Below are positions 8,312 through 15,389 of a stretch of 38,095 nt of DNA, one piece after another. Source of the DNA: a virus. Under the pieces are notes generated by a model. That model was given only the letters and a program-made list of their open reading frames with translations. It was not told the origin of the DNA and did no database searches. Positions within the stretch are counted from its first letter, which is position 1. Every line of letters begins with the position of its first letter. The stretch covers positions 1-38,095 of the IMG/VR virus record IMGVR_UViG_3300025117_000952, one strand, 5' to 3'. The position numbers and the translations under genes were made by a program.

Positions 8312-9057
8312 CGGCTCACCCCTATAGTCGCATGAGGTTGGAGGTTGGTGATTATGCCGCTGGTTGAGCTGGTGGACAGAGAGCTGGAAGTCGAACTGGT
8401 GGATTGGGAGGTTGATGAGGTAGAAATGGAGGTCGAAATACTTGTACTGATTGATGAGCTGGTGGAACTAGTAGAGATTGAGGTGGAGGTAGAAGATGTG
8501 GAACTGGAAGTCGAACTGGTGGAACTGGAGGTCGAAGTCGTTGTCGCCCCAACGGTGTAATAAACGGTAATCCGAATATGGTCTATTCTAGCTGTTTCAT
8601 TACTACTATTAGTAACCGCAGAAAATGCCACACCAAAATCAGTATCATTTATATCACTTGTAGCCCAAGTTTCACCCCATTTATCAGCACTAGTTCCGTA
8701 AGATACATAGGCATCGGTAGTCGGCCAGCGAGTAGCTCCGTCAGCTTTATTAACCGTTCCGATAGTTCCATCAGACTTAACAATACTTACTCTACTGTCT
8801 GAGACATGGTCAGCCTGTGTGCCGACAATCCCGCTTCTTTCAACTTCTACTATGATTCCATCAATACTACTACCTGCCGCGATGGTAAAACCAAAGTTAG
8901 TAGCTTTAATGTAATGGGTAATATTACCGCCAATTTCGCTAGCAGTGGCTCTCACATCATCACTCGCTTGTGAATTGTTAGGAGAGTTCCAAGAAGTTAC
9001 ACCGTATGAACTATCATCTGCGGTAGCACTAGGACTTAGTGGACCCTGACTTGCCAA
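8308..9057 (-). CDS. Fibre-like protein with C-terminal Ser/Thr tract, TTG start
   Basis: Residues 1-170 contain a recognisable phage/bacterial beta-sandwich pattern: FGFTIAAGSSIDGIIVEVERS, then TDAYVSYGTSADKWGETW, then DFGVAFSAV and ARIDHIRITVYY. I recall this arrangement in many phage and surface proteins without assigned activity. Residues about 171-235 (bases 8353-8547) are nearly all Ser/Thr with scattered Ile, Gln and Leu, followed by a short tail ending ATIGVSR. The start is a TTG codon, chosen because GGGGGT lies eight bases upstream and no ATG precedes the conserved domain. The 3' end overlaps the next fibre gene in ATGA. The role is inferred as a virion appendage with a flexible or glycosylated stalk. 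Confidence 0.62.
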   Translation of the reverse strand: MASQGPLSPSATADDSSYGVTSWNSPNNSQASDDVRATASEIGGNITHYIKATNFGFTIAAGSSIDGIIVEVERSGIVGTQADHVSDSRVSIVKSDGTIGTVNKADGATRWPTTDAYVSYGTSADKWGETWATSDINDTDFGVAFSAVTNSSNETARIDHIRITVYYTVGATTTSTSSSTSSTSSSTSSTSTSISTSSTSSSISTSISTSISTSSTSQSTSSTSSSLSTSSTSGIITNLQPHATIGVSR

Positions 9058-9067
9058 AATCTACCCC

Positions 9068-10915
9068 CTAATTATTCCAAACATTAAAAGACGGTATGGT
9101 GACTCTAGGTATGGTCATGTAATCAATTAGGGTGGTGGAGGTGCTGGAACTGGTAGATAGTGACGATGAAGTACTGCTCGTGGATATAGAAGTAGACACC
9201 GAGGTGCTGGTACTGGACGTGCTAATTGAGCTAGAGGTTGAAGAAGTGGATAGTGAGGTTGAGCTAGATGTGCTAGAAGTCGAAGTACTCTGGCTGGTGC
9301 TGGTGGAAACACTGCTGCTGGTCGAACTAGTTGAAATGGAAGTACTAACTGAGGAGCTGGTACTACTCGTAGAAATAGAACTGGAAGTTGAGCTGGTCGA
9401 GGTACTGACGCTGGAACTCGTAGAGCTTGTGGAAATACTACTAGAGGTAGAACTTGTGGAAATAGAAGAACTTGTCGAGCTGGTACTGATGCTTGTGGAA
9501 ACTGAAGAACTGGTACTAGAGGTGGAAATACTGGAGCTTGTACTTATAGAAGATGAGGTACTAGAAGTGGAAATCGAGGAACTTGTGCTGCTGGTGCTGA
9601 TGGAAGTTGAAACTGAAGAACTCGTGCTACTAGTAGAGATTGAGGTTGAAATTGAGGTGCTAGTTGAGATTGATGAGCTGGTGCTAGAAGTTGAAGTTGA
9701 CTGGGAAGTAGAAATACTGGACGATGTGGAACTGGTACTAATTGAGCTAGAGGTACTAGAGGTGGAGATAGAGGTAGACACCGAGGAACTGGTAGAGGAC
9801 GTTGAGATTGAGGTAGAAACACTAGAGCTGGTTGATGATGTTGAAACCGATGAACTTGTACTGCTAGTAGAGGTAGAAATACTACTGGAGGTTGAACTGG
9901 TTGATATCGAAGAGCTGGTACTGCTGGTAGATATTGAGGTAGAGCTGGAGGTTGAAGTCGTAGGGGCTGAGTAAGTAACAGTTAATTGAGGTAACTGAGC
10001 CTCTGTGATAATATCCGCAAAACGGATGTTGAATGCACTATTGGCATTTGATGCCCAAGTACCGCCAAAAGTGCCATCAAAATCAACTTGGTGACGCATG
10101 GCAATCTTAGTAATGCCGGTTTTGTTGATAGCCCCGTAACCCGTAGCGTTCATGGCTATGGCGTTTCTAGTATCAGCGACATAGCTAGCGTAAGCCAAAT
10201 TCCCCCAAGAAGTTGAACCTACATTCCCATAGTCGCTATCAGCGATTGCACTGGTTGAAGCGATAGTTGACTCTACAATATAAACAGAGGGAGTTATACC
10301 TAAAGTCGTGGGCGCAGCTCCCTGAAAGTACATTTTAAAATCAGCGGCTGAAACAGTAGCACTAGCACCAATAGATGAGGTATCAAAACAGTAGTGAGGT
10401 CGTCGTATTTGCGACCACTGGTCGGTTGTGGTGGATGCTCTAACATTTAAGAAACCACCAGCATCACCCGTGGCACTGCTAGTATTACCAGCCCCAGCCC
10501 GAATATCAGTTAAAGTTTCGTCTACTGTCACCCGACCAGTATCACCATCTATCGGTGAGTTAGCCCCCGCTGCTGGACTGACGGTTAAAGTATCAAATTG
10601 AGCCGAGAACACCTCCATCGGACGGAACCTGTCAGCTATCAGCCAGTCCCAAAAGTGCAGGCTCCACCACATAGGTTTGAAAGTCTGATACAGCCAGTAG
10701 GCATACATATCGGGGCCATAAATTGTGGCCACATATTCATCACCGTCTTTGTGATAATGTGAACTTTCAGGAGTAATCCTAACAAGTTTCTCGCCTTTGG
10801 GCAGATTGCTTTTTAAGCGGAAGACCCTACGTCCCACCCAACTATTAGCAAATTTTAAGAGTTTATCTTGATGGAGTTCGAACCATTCTTTACTGAATAC
10901 TTGAATAGGTTGCAT
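9068..10915 (-). CDS. Large fibre protein with a ~280-residue Ser/Thr repeat tract
   Basis: This 615-residue protein has three parts. Residues 1-105 are an aromatic, basic N-terminal domain (MQPIQVFSKEWFELHQDKLL) possibly used for virion attachment. Residues about 106-317 form a beta-rich domain with FDTSSIGASATVSAADFKMYF and LPQLTVTYS, like the DNRLRE/CBM96-type fold of surface proteins. Residues about 318-597 (bases 9124-9964) consist almost only of Ser and Thr with regularly placed Ile, Val, Leu or Gln, in units such as TSSTSSSISTS. A short tail, TTLIDYMTIPRVTIPSFNVWNN-like, closes the chain. The composition resembles serine-rich-repeat adhesins that are heavily O-glycosylated. The gene follows a structured noncoding interval and has an AGACTATTG element 35 nt upstream of its ATG, with no well-placed Shine-Dalgarno. 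Confidence 0.68.
   Translation of the reverse strand: MQPIQVFSKEWFELHQDKLLKFANSWVGRRVFRLKSNLPKGEKLVRITPESSHYHKDGDEYVATIYGPDMYAYWLYQTFKPMWWSLHFWDWLIADRFRPMEVFSAQFDTLTVSPAAGANSPIDGDTGRVTVDETLTDIRAGAGNTSSATGDAGGFLNVRASTTTDQWSQIRRPHYCFDTSSIGASATVSAADFKMYFQGAAPTTLGITPSVYIVESTIASTSAIADSDYGNVGSTSWGNLAYASYVADTRNAIAMNATGYGAINKTGITKIAMRHQVDFDGTFGGTWASNANSAFNIRFADIITEAQLPQLTVTYSAPTTSTSSSTSISTSSTSSSISTSSTSSSISTSTSSTSSSVSTSSTSSSVSTSISTSSTSSSVSTSISTSSTSSSISTSSTSSSISTSQSTSTSSTSSSISTSTSISTSISTSSTSSSVSTSISTSSTSSSISTSSTSSSISTSSSISTSSTSSSVSTSISTSSTSSSISTSSTSSSISTSSTSSSVSTSTSSTSSSISTSSTSSSVSTSISTSSTSSSVSTSTSQSTSTSSTSSSTSLSTSSTSSSISTSSTSTSVSTSISTSSTSSSLSTSSSTSTTLIDYMTIPRVTIPSFNVWNN
9124..9964 (-). repeat. Ser/Thr codon repeat tract, ~840 bp
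   Basis: The coding strand encodes about 280 residues of TSSTSSSxSTS-type units (x = Ile, Val or Leu). At the DNA level the units are strongly diverged: AGT, AGC, TCT, TCC, TCA and TCG all serve for Ser. The plus strand is consequently open in a Val/Glu/Leu-rich frame, an artefact of the codon pattern. Shorter related tracts lie at about 4252-4443, 7515-7700, 8353-8547 and 29495-29665. Confidence 0.9.
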
Positions 10916-10922
10916 ACCTCAA

Positions 10923-10958
10923 AGTATGTTACCCAAGAGGTAGTTTTAACAATAGTCT
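10923..10958 (-). promoter_or_regulatory. AGACTATTG promoter-like element, copy D
   Basis: Minus-strand AGACTATTG (10950-10958) supplies TTGTTA as a -35. With an 18-nt spacer it is followed by CATACT (10923-10928), then seven bases and the ATG at 10915. GAGG sits only one base from the ATG, too close to act as a Shine-Dalgarno, so a leaderless start is plausible for the large fibre gene. Confidence 0.48.
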
Positions 10959-11097
10959 ATCACTAAGGCATTAACCCATCCTTCCCTGCTAAGGTGTTCT
11001 GGGGTGTTTCTTTTACGGATGTTAGTCTATCTTTATCCCTGTCGGTTAGGCTCGAATGGTTACGGTGTCCTACCTTAGTCTCAAGACCAACTATCTA

Positions 11098-11159
11098 GTG
11101 ATGGGGGGAGCAGGTTGCCAGTCGTAGGGTCGACGTTGCTGGCAGTTAGCTCCCATCAC
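11098..11159. other. 62-nt stem-loop or cruciform
   Basis: The arms GTGATGGG (11098-11105) and CCCATCAC (11152-11159) pair perfectly. After a GGG bulge (11106-11108), AGC pairs with GCT (11149-11151). A second stem, TGCCAG (11116-11121) with CTGGCA (11139-11144), encloses a loop that contains GTCGAC. It lies in noncoding DNA with no adjacent T-run, so it is not a simple terminator. Confidence 0.6.
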
Positions 11160-11258
11160 CACTACCTTAATGGAGTTTTATGGGTCTCCGAACCGTGGCT
11201 TGTAAAATTATGGTCACTTGACAAAGTGTGCTATTATAAAAGTATCACAAGAGCAACG

Positions 11259-11284
11259 CGCCACTATATGTGGCGTTTTTCTTT
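11259..11284 (+). terminator. Plus-strand intrinsic terminator
   Basis: CGCCAC (11259-11264), a TATAT loop and GTGGCG (11270-11275) are followed directly by TTTTT and CTTT on the plus strand. Read on the minus strand the stem is not followed by T residues. It would stop transcripts moving against the direction of all genes in the window. Confidence 0.6.
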
Positions 11285-11296
11285 ACCAAATTGACA

Positions 11297-11323
11297 CTAT
11301 TTGTCTTTCACAAGAGCAAATAG
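11297..11323 (-). other. Hairpin at the predicted start of the noncoding transcript
   Basis: CTATTTG (11297-11303) pairs with CAAATAG (11317-11323), and TCTT pairs with AAGA inside, leaving one bulged G and a four-base loop TCAC. Its 12-nt segment TCACAAGAGCAA recurs at 11245-11256, and both copies lie downstream of TTGACA on the plus strand. A short sequence has therefore been tandemly duplicated and has diverged. Confidence 0.5.
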
Positions 11324-11331
11324 ATACTTAA

Positions 11332-11366
11332 AGTAAACCACCCATTTATTTAAAAATCAATAGTCT
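11332..11366 (-). promoter_or_regulatory. AGACTATTG promoter-like element, copy C
   Basis: Minus-strand AGACTATTG (11358-11366) begins just after the stop of the GT-A gene. TTGATT, a 17-nt spacer and TTTACT (11332-11337) form a weak promoter. No start codon lies at the spacing seen for the other copies. This copy would instead start a transcript through the structured noncoding interval. Confidence 0.4.
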
Positions 11367-11367
11367 A

Positions 11368-12354
11368 TTAAAGGGGGGTGATAGTGTTTTCTGGGATGGC
11401 GTAGATTTCATCTGGATGCTTTGGGCAGACTGCTCGCTGGCCATCGTCAGTGTGCAGTATCTCGTCACACTGGGTACAGCGCACCCCCCACAAATCATGT
11501 ATAGGAACTTCTTCACCTTTTTTATTTAACCTCGTACCCCATTTTTCTTTTAAATCACCGTGGTGGAGTTCAGGCATAGCCAGTGAAGCAACATCTTCAC
11601 CTTCTTCTATAGAGCGGAAAGTAGTACTCCAATGGTGGAAGACCCACGATAGAGTAGTGCCTACACAACGGTAGCCAAACATACTGGCTCTGCACCCAAG
11701 GTCGTAGTCGTTAGCCGACCCTGGAAAAAAGTATTCATCTAGTAAGCCTACTTCAAGGAGTTTTTTAGTATCGACCACCGAACAGTAAAGGTTTATACCG
11801 TCTATAACCGACCCGGGCATAATTGTTAGATGTTCATTTACATAATGCTCTTCATTGACCAAAAAATTCCAGTCTTCGTCCGTATATTCTTCTTTGAAAG
11901 GTAAAATATAATGGTCTTCACCTTTAGGCTTCCCCACGCTCCAGTCGGGTAGTTTGATAGAACCTACATTAACAAGTAATGCGGGACGTGTAGGACTAGC
12001 CTTTTCGACCTTTTCAAAAGTGTCTAAGACTCCCTGAAACCAATGGTTTGAAATGAAGGATACATCGTCGTTCAACATACAAAGATAGGGAGTTTGAACT
12101 AAGGGAATAACTAGGTTAGTAGCTTTAGAATGCCCCAGATTACCTGTTCGGTATTGGTCAGTTAAGGGCGAACGGATTATCATTAAGTTCTTATATTTGT
12201 CTCTAAGATTTGGGTCTAAGCCTTTAGCTGACTGGTCAACGATGTAAACGTAATAGTTTTGAGGTGTATATTTGTAAAGTGTCCTTAAACAATCATGTAT
12301 CAATTCTCCACCCAAATAAGGAATTATAAATGTTATCATTTTAGGTTGTTGCAT
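11368..12354 (-). CDS. GT-A glycosyltransferase with C-terminal zinc-ribbon-like tail
   Basis: A family 2-like glycosyltransferase of 328 residues. It has the N-terminal nucleotide-sugar strand ITFIIPYLGG (about 7-16), VYIVDQS (36-42) and the metal-binding LNDDVSF (D96, D97). Further on come a receptor-side VGLLDEYFFPGSANDYDLGCRASM and an HHW segment typical of family 2 enzymes. The C-terminus carries CTQC (293-296), then Cys310 and His313, which may bind zinc. This tail is not part of ordinary family 2 enzymes. It has a GGAG eight bases before the ATG. It is the last gene of the sugar region before the noncoding interval. The substrate is unknown. The enzyme would act in the cytoplasm of the infected cell. 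Confidence 0.85.
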   Translation of the reverse strand: MQQPKMITFIIPYLGGELIHDCLRTLYKYTPQNYYVYIVDQSAKGLDPNLRDKYKNLMIIRSPLTDQYRTGNLGHSKATNLVIPLVQTPYLCMLNDDVSFISNHWFQGVLDTFEKVEKASPTRPALLVNVGSIKLPDWSVGKPKGEDHYILPFKEEYTDEDWNFLVNEEHYVNEHLTIMPGSVIDGINLYCSVVDTKKLLEVGLLDEYFFPGSANDYDLGCRASMFGYRCVGTTLSWVFHHWSTTFRSIEEGEDVASLAMPELHHGDLKEKWGTRLNKKGEEVPIHDLWGVRCTQCDEILHTDDGQRAVCPKHPDEIYAIPENTITPL

Positions 12355-12388
12355 TACTCAACTCCAAGTTTCTAATTGGATTTTTTCA

Positions 12389-12745
12389 CTAGGGAGCCTT
12401 AGTTATCGCAGCTCCCTGTTCGTACTTGAGAAACTCCATATCATTGACTTCCACTACATCACTCATCTCAAAACCTAAAAGTACTAGCAAGTCAGGCCCA
12501 AGCAAAATTGGTGGTTGTCCAGCTATCCATTGACGAGTTTTAGCTACCTCATCGAACAGATAAACCCTATCGCCATGTGTTTTAGTGCGGACTACCCGCT
12601 TGTCTTTGGGGAGTTCTCGTGGTGTTTCTTCTTTAGTAATGATTGGACTAACTGGTCCTGTAGCACTACTTTGAGCTGCTGCCGGATTGGCAGCCCATTG
12701 GTCAATTACATTATTGATTTGGCGTTTTAGTTCTTCGATGTCCAT
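12389..12745 (-). CDS. Hypothetical protein, 118 residues
   Basis: I do not recognise this protein. Residues 1-20 form a probable amphipathic helix (MDIEELKRQINNVIDQW). A low-complexity Ala/Ser/Pro segment follows (21-45), then a compact domain with charged strands and LGPDLLVLLGFEMSDVVEVND (about 82-102). The start is well supported by a perfect AGGAGGT six bases before the ATG, among the strongest ribosome-binding sites in the window, so high expression is plausible. It lies between glycosyltransferase genes. The strand pattern VYLFDEVAKTRQWI with later LLGPDLLVLLGF suggests a small KTRxWI-type binding domain of unknown ligand. A structural or accessory role is possible, but nothing in the sequence decides it. 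Confidence 0.65.
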   Translation of the reverse strand: MDIEELKRQINNVIDQWAANPAAAQSSATGPVSPIITKEETPRELPKDKRVVRTKTHGDRVYLFDEVAKTRQWIAGQPPILLGPDLLVLLGFEMSDVVEVNDMEFLKYEQGAAITKAP

Positions 12746-12756
12746 ATTAGACCTCC

Positions 12757-12849
12757 TTAAAATTCTATTAAATTATTAGCTATACAATATGACAATATCT
12801 CAATTTCCTTGGCTTCGTTCCACGTCCAAGGGAATATGATTTTTTCCAT
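12757..12849 (-). CDS. 30-residue micro-ORF
   Basis: A short ORF, MEKIIFPWTWNEAKEIEILS and ten more residues, starts one base after the stop of the upstream glycosyltransferase. GGAAAG, seven bases before the ATG, overlaps the upstream gene's last codons. Its own stop touches the AGGAGGT of the next gene. Tight packing and the ribosome site support translation, either of a real small protein or of a coupling peptide that carries ribosomes to the next gene. No function can be given. Confidence 0.4.
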   Translation of the reverse strand: MEKIIFPWTWNEAKEIEILSYCIANNLIEF

Positions 12850-12850
12850 C

Positions 12851-13819
12851 TTACTTTCCTTTCTTAATTATTTTATCCAGCTTTTTCATCATCTGAGGCA
12901 AGCTGTAGCCTTGGTCAATTAAATACTGCTTGTAAGAATGTGAGTCGTACTCACTGCTGGTAATCATATCTACTGCTTCATCTATACTACTCCAACAGAG
13001 TCCTGGCCACAAAGCGTCTGCCCCGAAGAACCTATGTAAAACTGGTTTTATTCCCTTAGCCATAGCCTCAGCCGTCGCCATAGAAAACGCTTCTTTGTGG
13101 GAGGCGTGTAACAGGTAATTCTTGTCCTCCAAAAACTCATCAACACTATCTACAAAATTGGTAAACTCAATATTTAGTTTGTGGTGTTCGACAAACTCAT
13201 CTCTGTAGGCATGTTCCCACTGATAATCTGACCTTTGTCCTAGCCAGTGGATTTTATACCGTTTGTCTATCTGTTTAAGCTTTAGGGCAATTTGTAGGAT
13301 TTCGGAGGTTCCCTTGCTTATCCAGCGCTCGGAAACAACTGCAATGTCAAAACCAGGTTTACGCTCTTTGAATGTCCAAGCGTCCAAGTCTACGCTGTGG
13401 GGGATGGTATGCACCCCTATACCTTTATGCCAGCCCATTAAAGTTTCTAGTTCTACTAGATTACGGATATGGGGGGCAATGAAAATTACGTCATTGATAT
13501 AAGTCCAGTCGATACTCATGTAATGTTGTTGCCAGACTTCTATGTCTATGGGACGGACGATAACTTTCTTGTTAGTCATATCGTGTCCTCCCAAACCCCA
13601 AGGTTTAAAGTTGGAATCATCGGCTAATATGGCTTCACCCGGATTTGTGGCGCTCAAGGTATTATTGTCAATTGTGTCAAAGAAAAGTACATCCGCCCAT
13701 TCCACTAACTTCGGGTCGTAATATTGGCTAAATTTAACTTCGTAGCCATTCTCACCCCACCAAGATATCATTCCTGAAGTGAATTTTAATAGATATGGGT
13801 CAAATAATGCGATTTTCAT
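12851..13819 (-). CDS. GT-B glycosyltransferase (family 4-like)
   Basis: A 322-residue GT-B fold enzyme. The N-terminal half is divergent (MKIALFDPYLLKF). The C-terminal half has the usual donor-binding landmarks: HSVDLDAWTF near 139-148 before the linker, DIAVVSERWISKGTSEILQIA as the first strand/helix of the second domain, then KNYLLHASHKEAFSMATAEAM with the E-x7-E motif that binds the nucleotide sugar. It probably transfers a sugar from a nucleotide donor to an acceptor glycan or protein. Start and stop are tightly packed: the ATG overlaps the nucleotidyltransferase stop in ATGA, and a 30-residue ORF begins one base after its own stop. The substrate cannot be read from the sequence. Confidence 0.8.
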   Translation of the reverse strand: MKIALFDPYLLKFTSGMISWWGENGYEVKFSQYYDPKLVEWADVLFFDTIDNNTLSATNPGEAILADDSNFKPWGLGGHDMTNKKVIVRPIDIEVWQQHYMSIDWTYINDVIFIAPHIRNLVELETLMGWHKGIGVHTIPHSVDLDAWTFKERKPGFDIAVVSERWISKGTSEILQIALKLKQIDKRYKIHWLGQRSDYQWEHAYRDEFVEHHKLNIEFTNFVDSVDEFLEDKNYLLHASHKEAFSMATAEAMAKGIKPVLHRFFGADALWPGLCWSSIDEAVDMITSSEYDSHSYKQYLIDQGYSLPQMMKKLDKIIKKGK

Positions 13820-14481
13820 TCCTTACCCGCTATATGATTAGCCACTCTCAAGAGTCCCTCGGAAGTGCCCATATCCCCAAAAAAACCCTTGTATTCCTTA
13901 ATATTAGCCCCGTTCTGAAGATACCAGTTGTGTAAATCTATCAGTTCTAACTCACCACGTTCGGTAGGCTTCAACCCTTTAATAACATCGTAAACTCGCT
14001 CGTCATAGTAGTAGGCAATAATAGCTCTCTTACCGATATCTCTAATCGGTTTCTCGATAATCTGATTAGTCTCGGGGTCCCAAACTGAATGGTTCTGTGC
14101 TCCCTCAAATTCGTGATAGTAGAGAGTGGGACGGTCTGAAGACTCAGGAGCCGGGTCAAAGTAGGCATCACCACAAAGCACAGGAAATGTCCCGTCCAGG
14201 GCAGTATGCCCTAAAGCATCGGCTGAGCCCTTTGGTTCGTACTGGGTCTCATAACTGACCGACATACCGTTAATCTCGTCCCGATAGTTCTTGAACATTT
14301 CTTGCACTCCTTTTGGCGAAGAGACAATCTTAACACTCTCTACTCCCATATCTTTCATGGTCTGGATGGGGTACTCAATCATCGGACGGTCATAAACCAG
14401 GAGGGTGTGTTTGTTCTGGTAATTACTAGCAGGGGCTAGTCGTGTGCCTTCGCCCCCTGCCAAAATCACGCCTTGTGTCAT
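13816..14481 (-). CDS. Sugar-1-phosphate nucleotidyltransferase
   Basis: This enzyme would couple an NTP to a sugar-1-phosphate, giving the activated sugar used by the neighbouring enzymes. The signature GGEGTRL (9-15), Lys24 in NKHTLLVYDRPMIEYP, the metal site CGDAYFD with Asp105, an IIEKP motif and GFFGDMGTSEGL near the C-terminus match the RmlA/RfbF class. At 221 residues it is shorter than typical RmlA (about 290) and lacks its extra C-terminal part. The usual Pro after the LL of the second motif is also missing (LLV rather than LLPV). The nucleotide and sugar (dTDP-glucose, CDP-glucose or GDP-mannose type) cannot be told from motifs. It overlaps both neighbours in ATGA, so it belongs to the coupled operon. 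Confidence 0.85.
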   Translation of the reverse strand: MTQGVILAGGEGTRLAPASNYQNKHTLLVYDRPMIEYPIQTMKDMGVESVKIVSSPKGVQEMFKNYRDEINGMSVSYETQYEPKGSADALGHTALDGTFPVLCGDAYFDPAPESSDRPTLYYHEFEGAQNHSVWDPETNQIIEKPIRDIGKRAIIAYYYDERVYDVIKGLKPTERGELELIDLHNWYLQNGANIKEYKGFFGDMGTSEGLLRVANHIAGKE

Positions 14482-15389
14482 AATTTCTCCCGCACAATCG
14501 TCAGTAAATCTAGGACTCTATTTTCTACCTTTAAGTAATTTTGGGCATATTCATAAGCTCCATCTCGGACTATTTGTAAATCTTCATCTGGTTGGGTGAG
14601 CAGACCTTCTATCTGTTTCAAGCAATCTTCTTTATTGTAAAAGTAACCTATATGATTATGGAATACGGTTTCACATAATGGCTGGTAACGGTGTAATACA
14701 AATCCCCCACAACACATTATCTGAGCCGCCCTGTCTGACCAATATCCAGCCTCGATTGTATGGTCGATAGACAGAATAATTTTAGCCCTAGCGTATAGTT
14801 CAGGTAGACCTTCATCCATGATTGGGGGGCGGACATCTTTGAACCCCTCCCAAGCATTAACTGAGTGGATTACAAGATTGAACTTCTCATCGACAGCCTT
14901 GAGGGTTTCATTTCGTTCATGGGCCCAATCTAAGTAGCTGCCCGTAAAAAGTACATCTATATCCTTCTCAACAGGGGTAGGATGTTTGTCTAGAAAGCTA
15001 GGAGAGAAGTCCTGTGACCACCATTGCCAGTTCTTATATTTTGAGTCAGCAATTCTCTTGGATAAGTATAAATCAGCCCCAGCGATTAACCTCTCACACC
15101 ATTCTTGTCCCCATATTTGGTAGTCAAATGCGGCGAAAACAATTGGACATTTGTACTGTTCCTTCAGTCTGGGTATCCAATCAATAGGGTATTGGTCGTA
15201 CTGAGCTATTAAAACAAAACTGATGGGTTTTTCTACGTAGTCAAAGTCTGGCAAAACTGAATGGTCGGTGCGGTCAATTCTAAAACAAGTATGCCCAAGT
15301 TCCTCCAAGGCATCTGCTATGTGATTTTCGTCCGTGATGGATGTATCCCAGCCAAGACCCAGGAAGTTGCCAGTAAATACTATATTCAT
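14478..15389 (-). CDS. GT-B glycosyltransferase (CgeB/family 1_2-like)
   Basis: A 303-residue protein with the layout of CgeB-type glycosyltransferases: an N-terminal Rossmann-like start (MNIVFTGNFLGLGWD), a central strand VLFTGSYLDWAHERNETLKA, and a C-terminal donor site IEAGYWSDRAAQIMCCGGFVLHRY followed by GYFYNKEDCLKQIEGLL. These proteins are related to family 4 enzymes but have a reduced N-terminal domain. In phages and bacteria they often lie in surface-glycan clusters. The ATG overlaps the HNH gene's stop in ATGA. AAGGA, eight bases upstream, lies inside the HNH coding sequence, so this start may predate the HNH insertion. Acceptor and donor are unknown. Confidence 0.76.
   Translation of the reverse strand: MNIVFTGNFLGLGWDTSITDENHIADALEELGHTCFRIDRTDHSVLPDFDYVEKPISFVLIAQYDQYPIDWIPRLKEQYKCPIVFAAFDYQIWGQEWCERLIAGADLYLSKRIADSKYKNWQWWSQDFSPSFLDKHPTPVEKDIDVLFTGSYLDWAHERNETLKAVDEKFNLVIHSVNAWEGFKDVRPPIMDEGLPELYARAKIILSIDHTIEAGYWSDRAAQIMCCGGFVLHRYQPLCETVFHNHIGYFYNKEDCLKQIEGLLTQPDEDLQIVRDGAYEYAQNYLKVENRVLDLLTIVREKL

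Larger units (their letters stand above)
10960..11330 (-). ncRNA. Candidate structured noncoding RNA or long leader
   Basis: No gene fits in the 452-nt interval 10916-11367. It begins (minus strand) with an AGACTATTG promoter-like element whose predicted start is near 11325. A hairpin follows at once (11297-11323, 11 pairs with one bulged base), then a 62-nt stem-loop at 11098-11159. Its outer stem, GTGATGGG paired with CCCATCAC, continues after a GGG bulge, and an inner stem is TGCCAG/CTGGCA. Seven-base complements at 11096-11102 and 10959-10965, and CTAAGGT near 11072 with ACCTTAG near 10992, could close a further domain. This may be a phage ncRNA, a leader of the fibre gene, or a DNA site. 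I match it to no known family. Confidence 0.4.

Noticed and set aside
9124-9964. Possible CRISPR array or simple microsatellite
   Set aside because: There are no equal-length spacers and no exact DNA repeats. The periodicity is at the protein level only.
9132-9974. Plus-strand open frame of 280 residues rich in Val, Glu and Leu
   Set aside because: It is the reverse complement of the Ser/Thr codon tract, which avoids stops by composition. Similar shadows appear opposite every shorter tract. It has no ribosome site and no folded-looking sequence.
11020-11100. Group I intron-like core words (GAGACTA, AAGATAGAC)
   Set aside because: The expected pairing between the two words is absent, and the interval does not interrupt a gene.
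11041-11210. tRNA-like words such as GGTTCG and TTCGAGCC in the noncoding interval
   Set aside because: No acceptor stem, anticodon arm and T arm could be assembled together on either strand.
11218-11246. Plus-strand TTGACA promoter
   Set aside because: No -10 lies at 16-18 nt. The nearest TATAAA is only 11 nt away, and no plus-strand gene follows.
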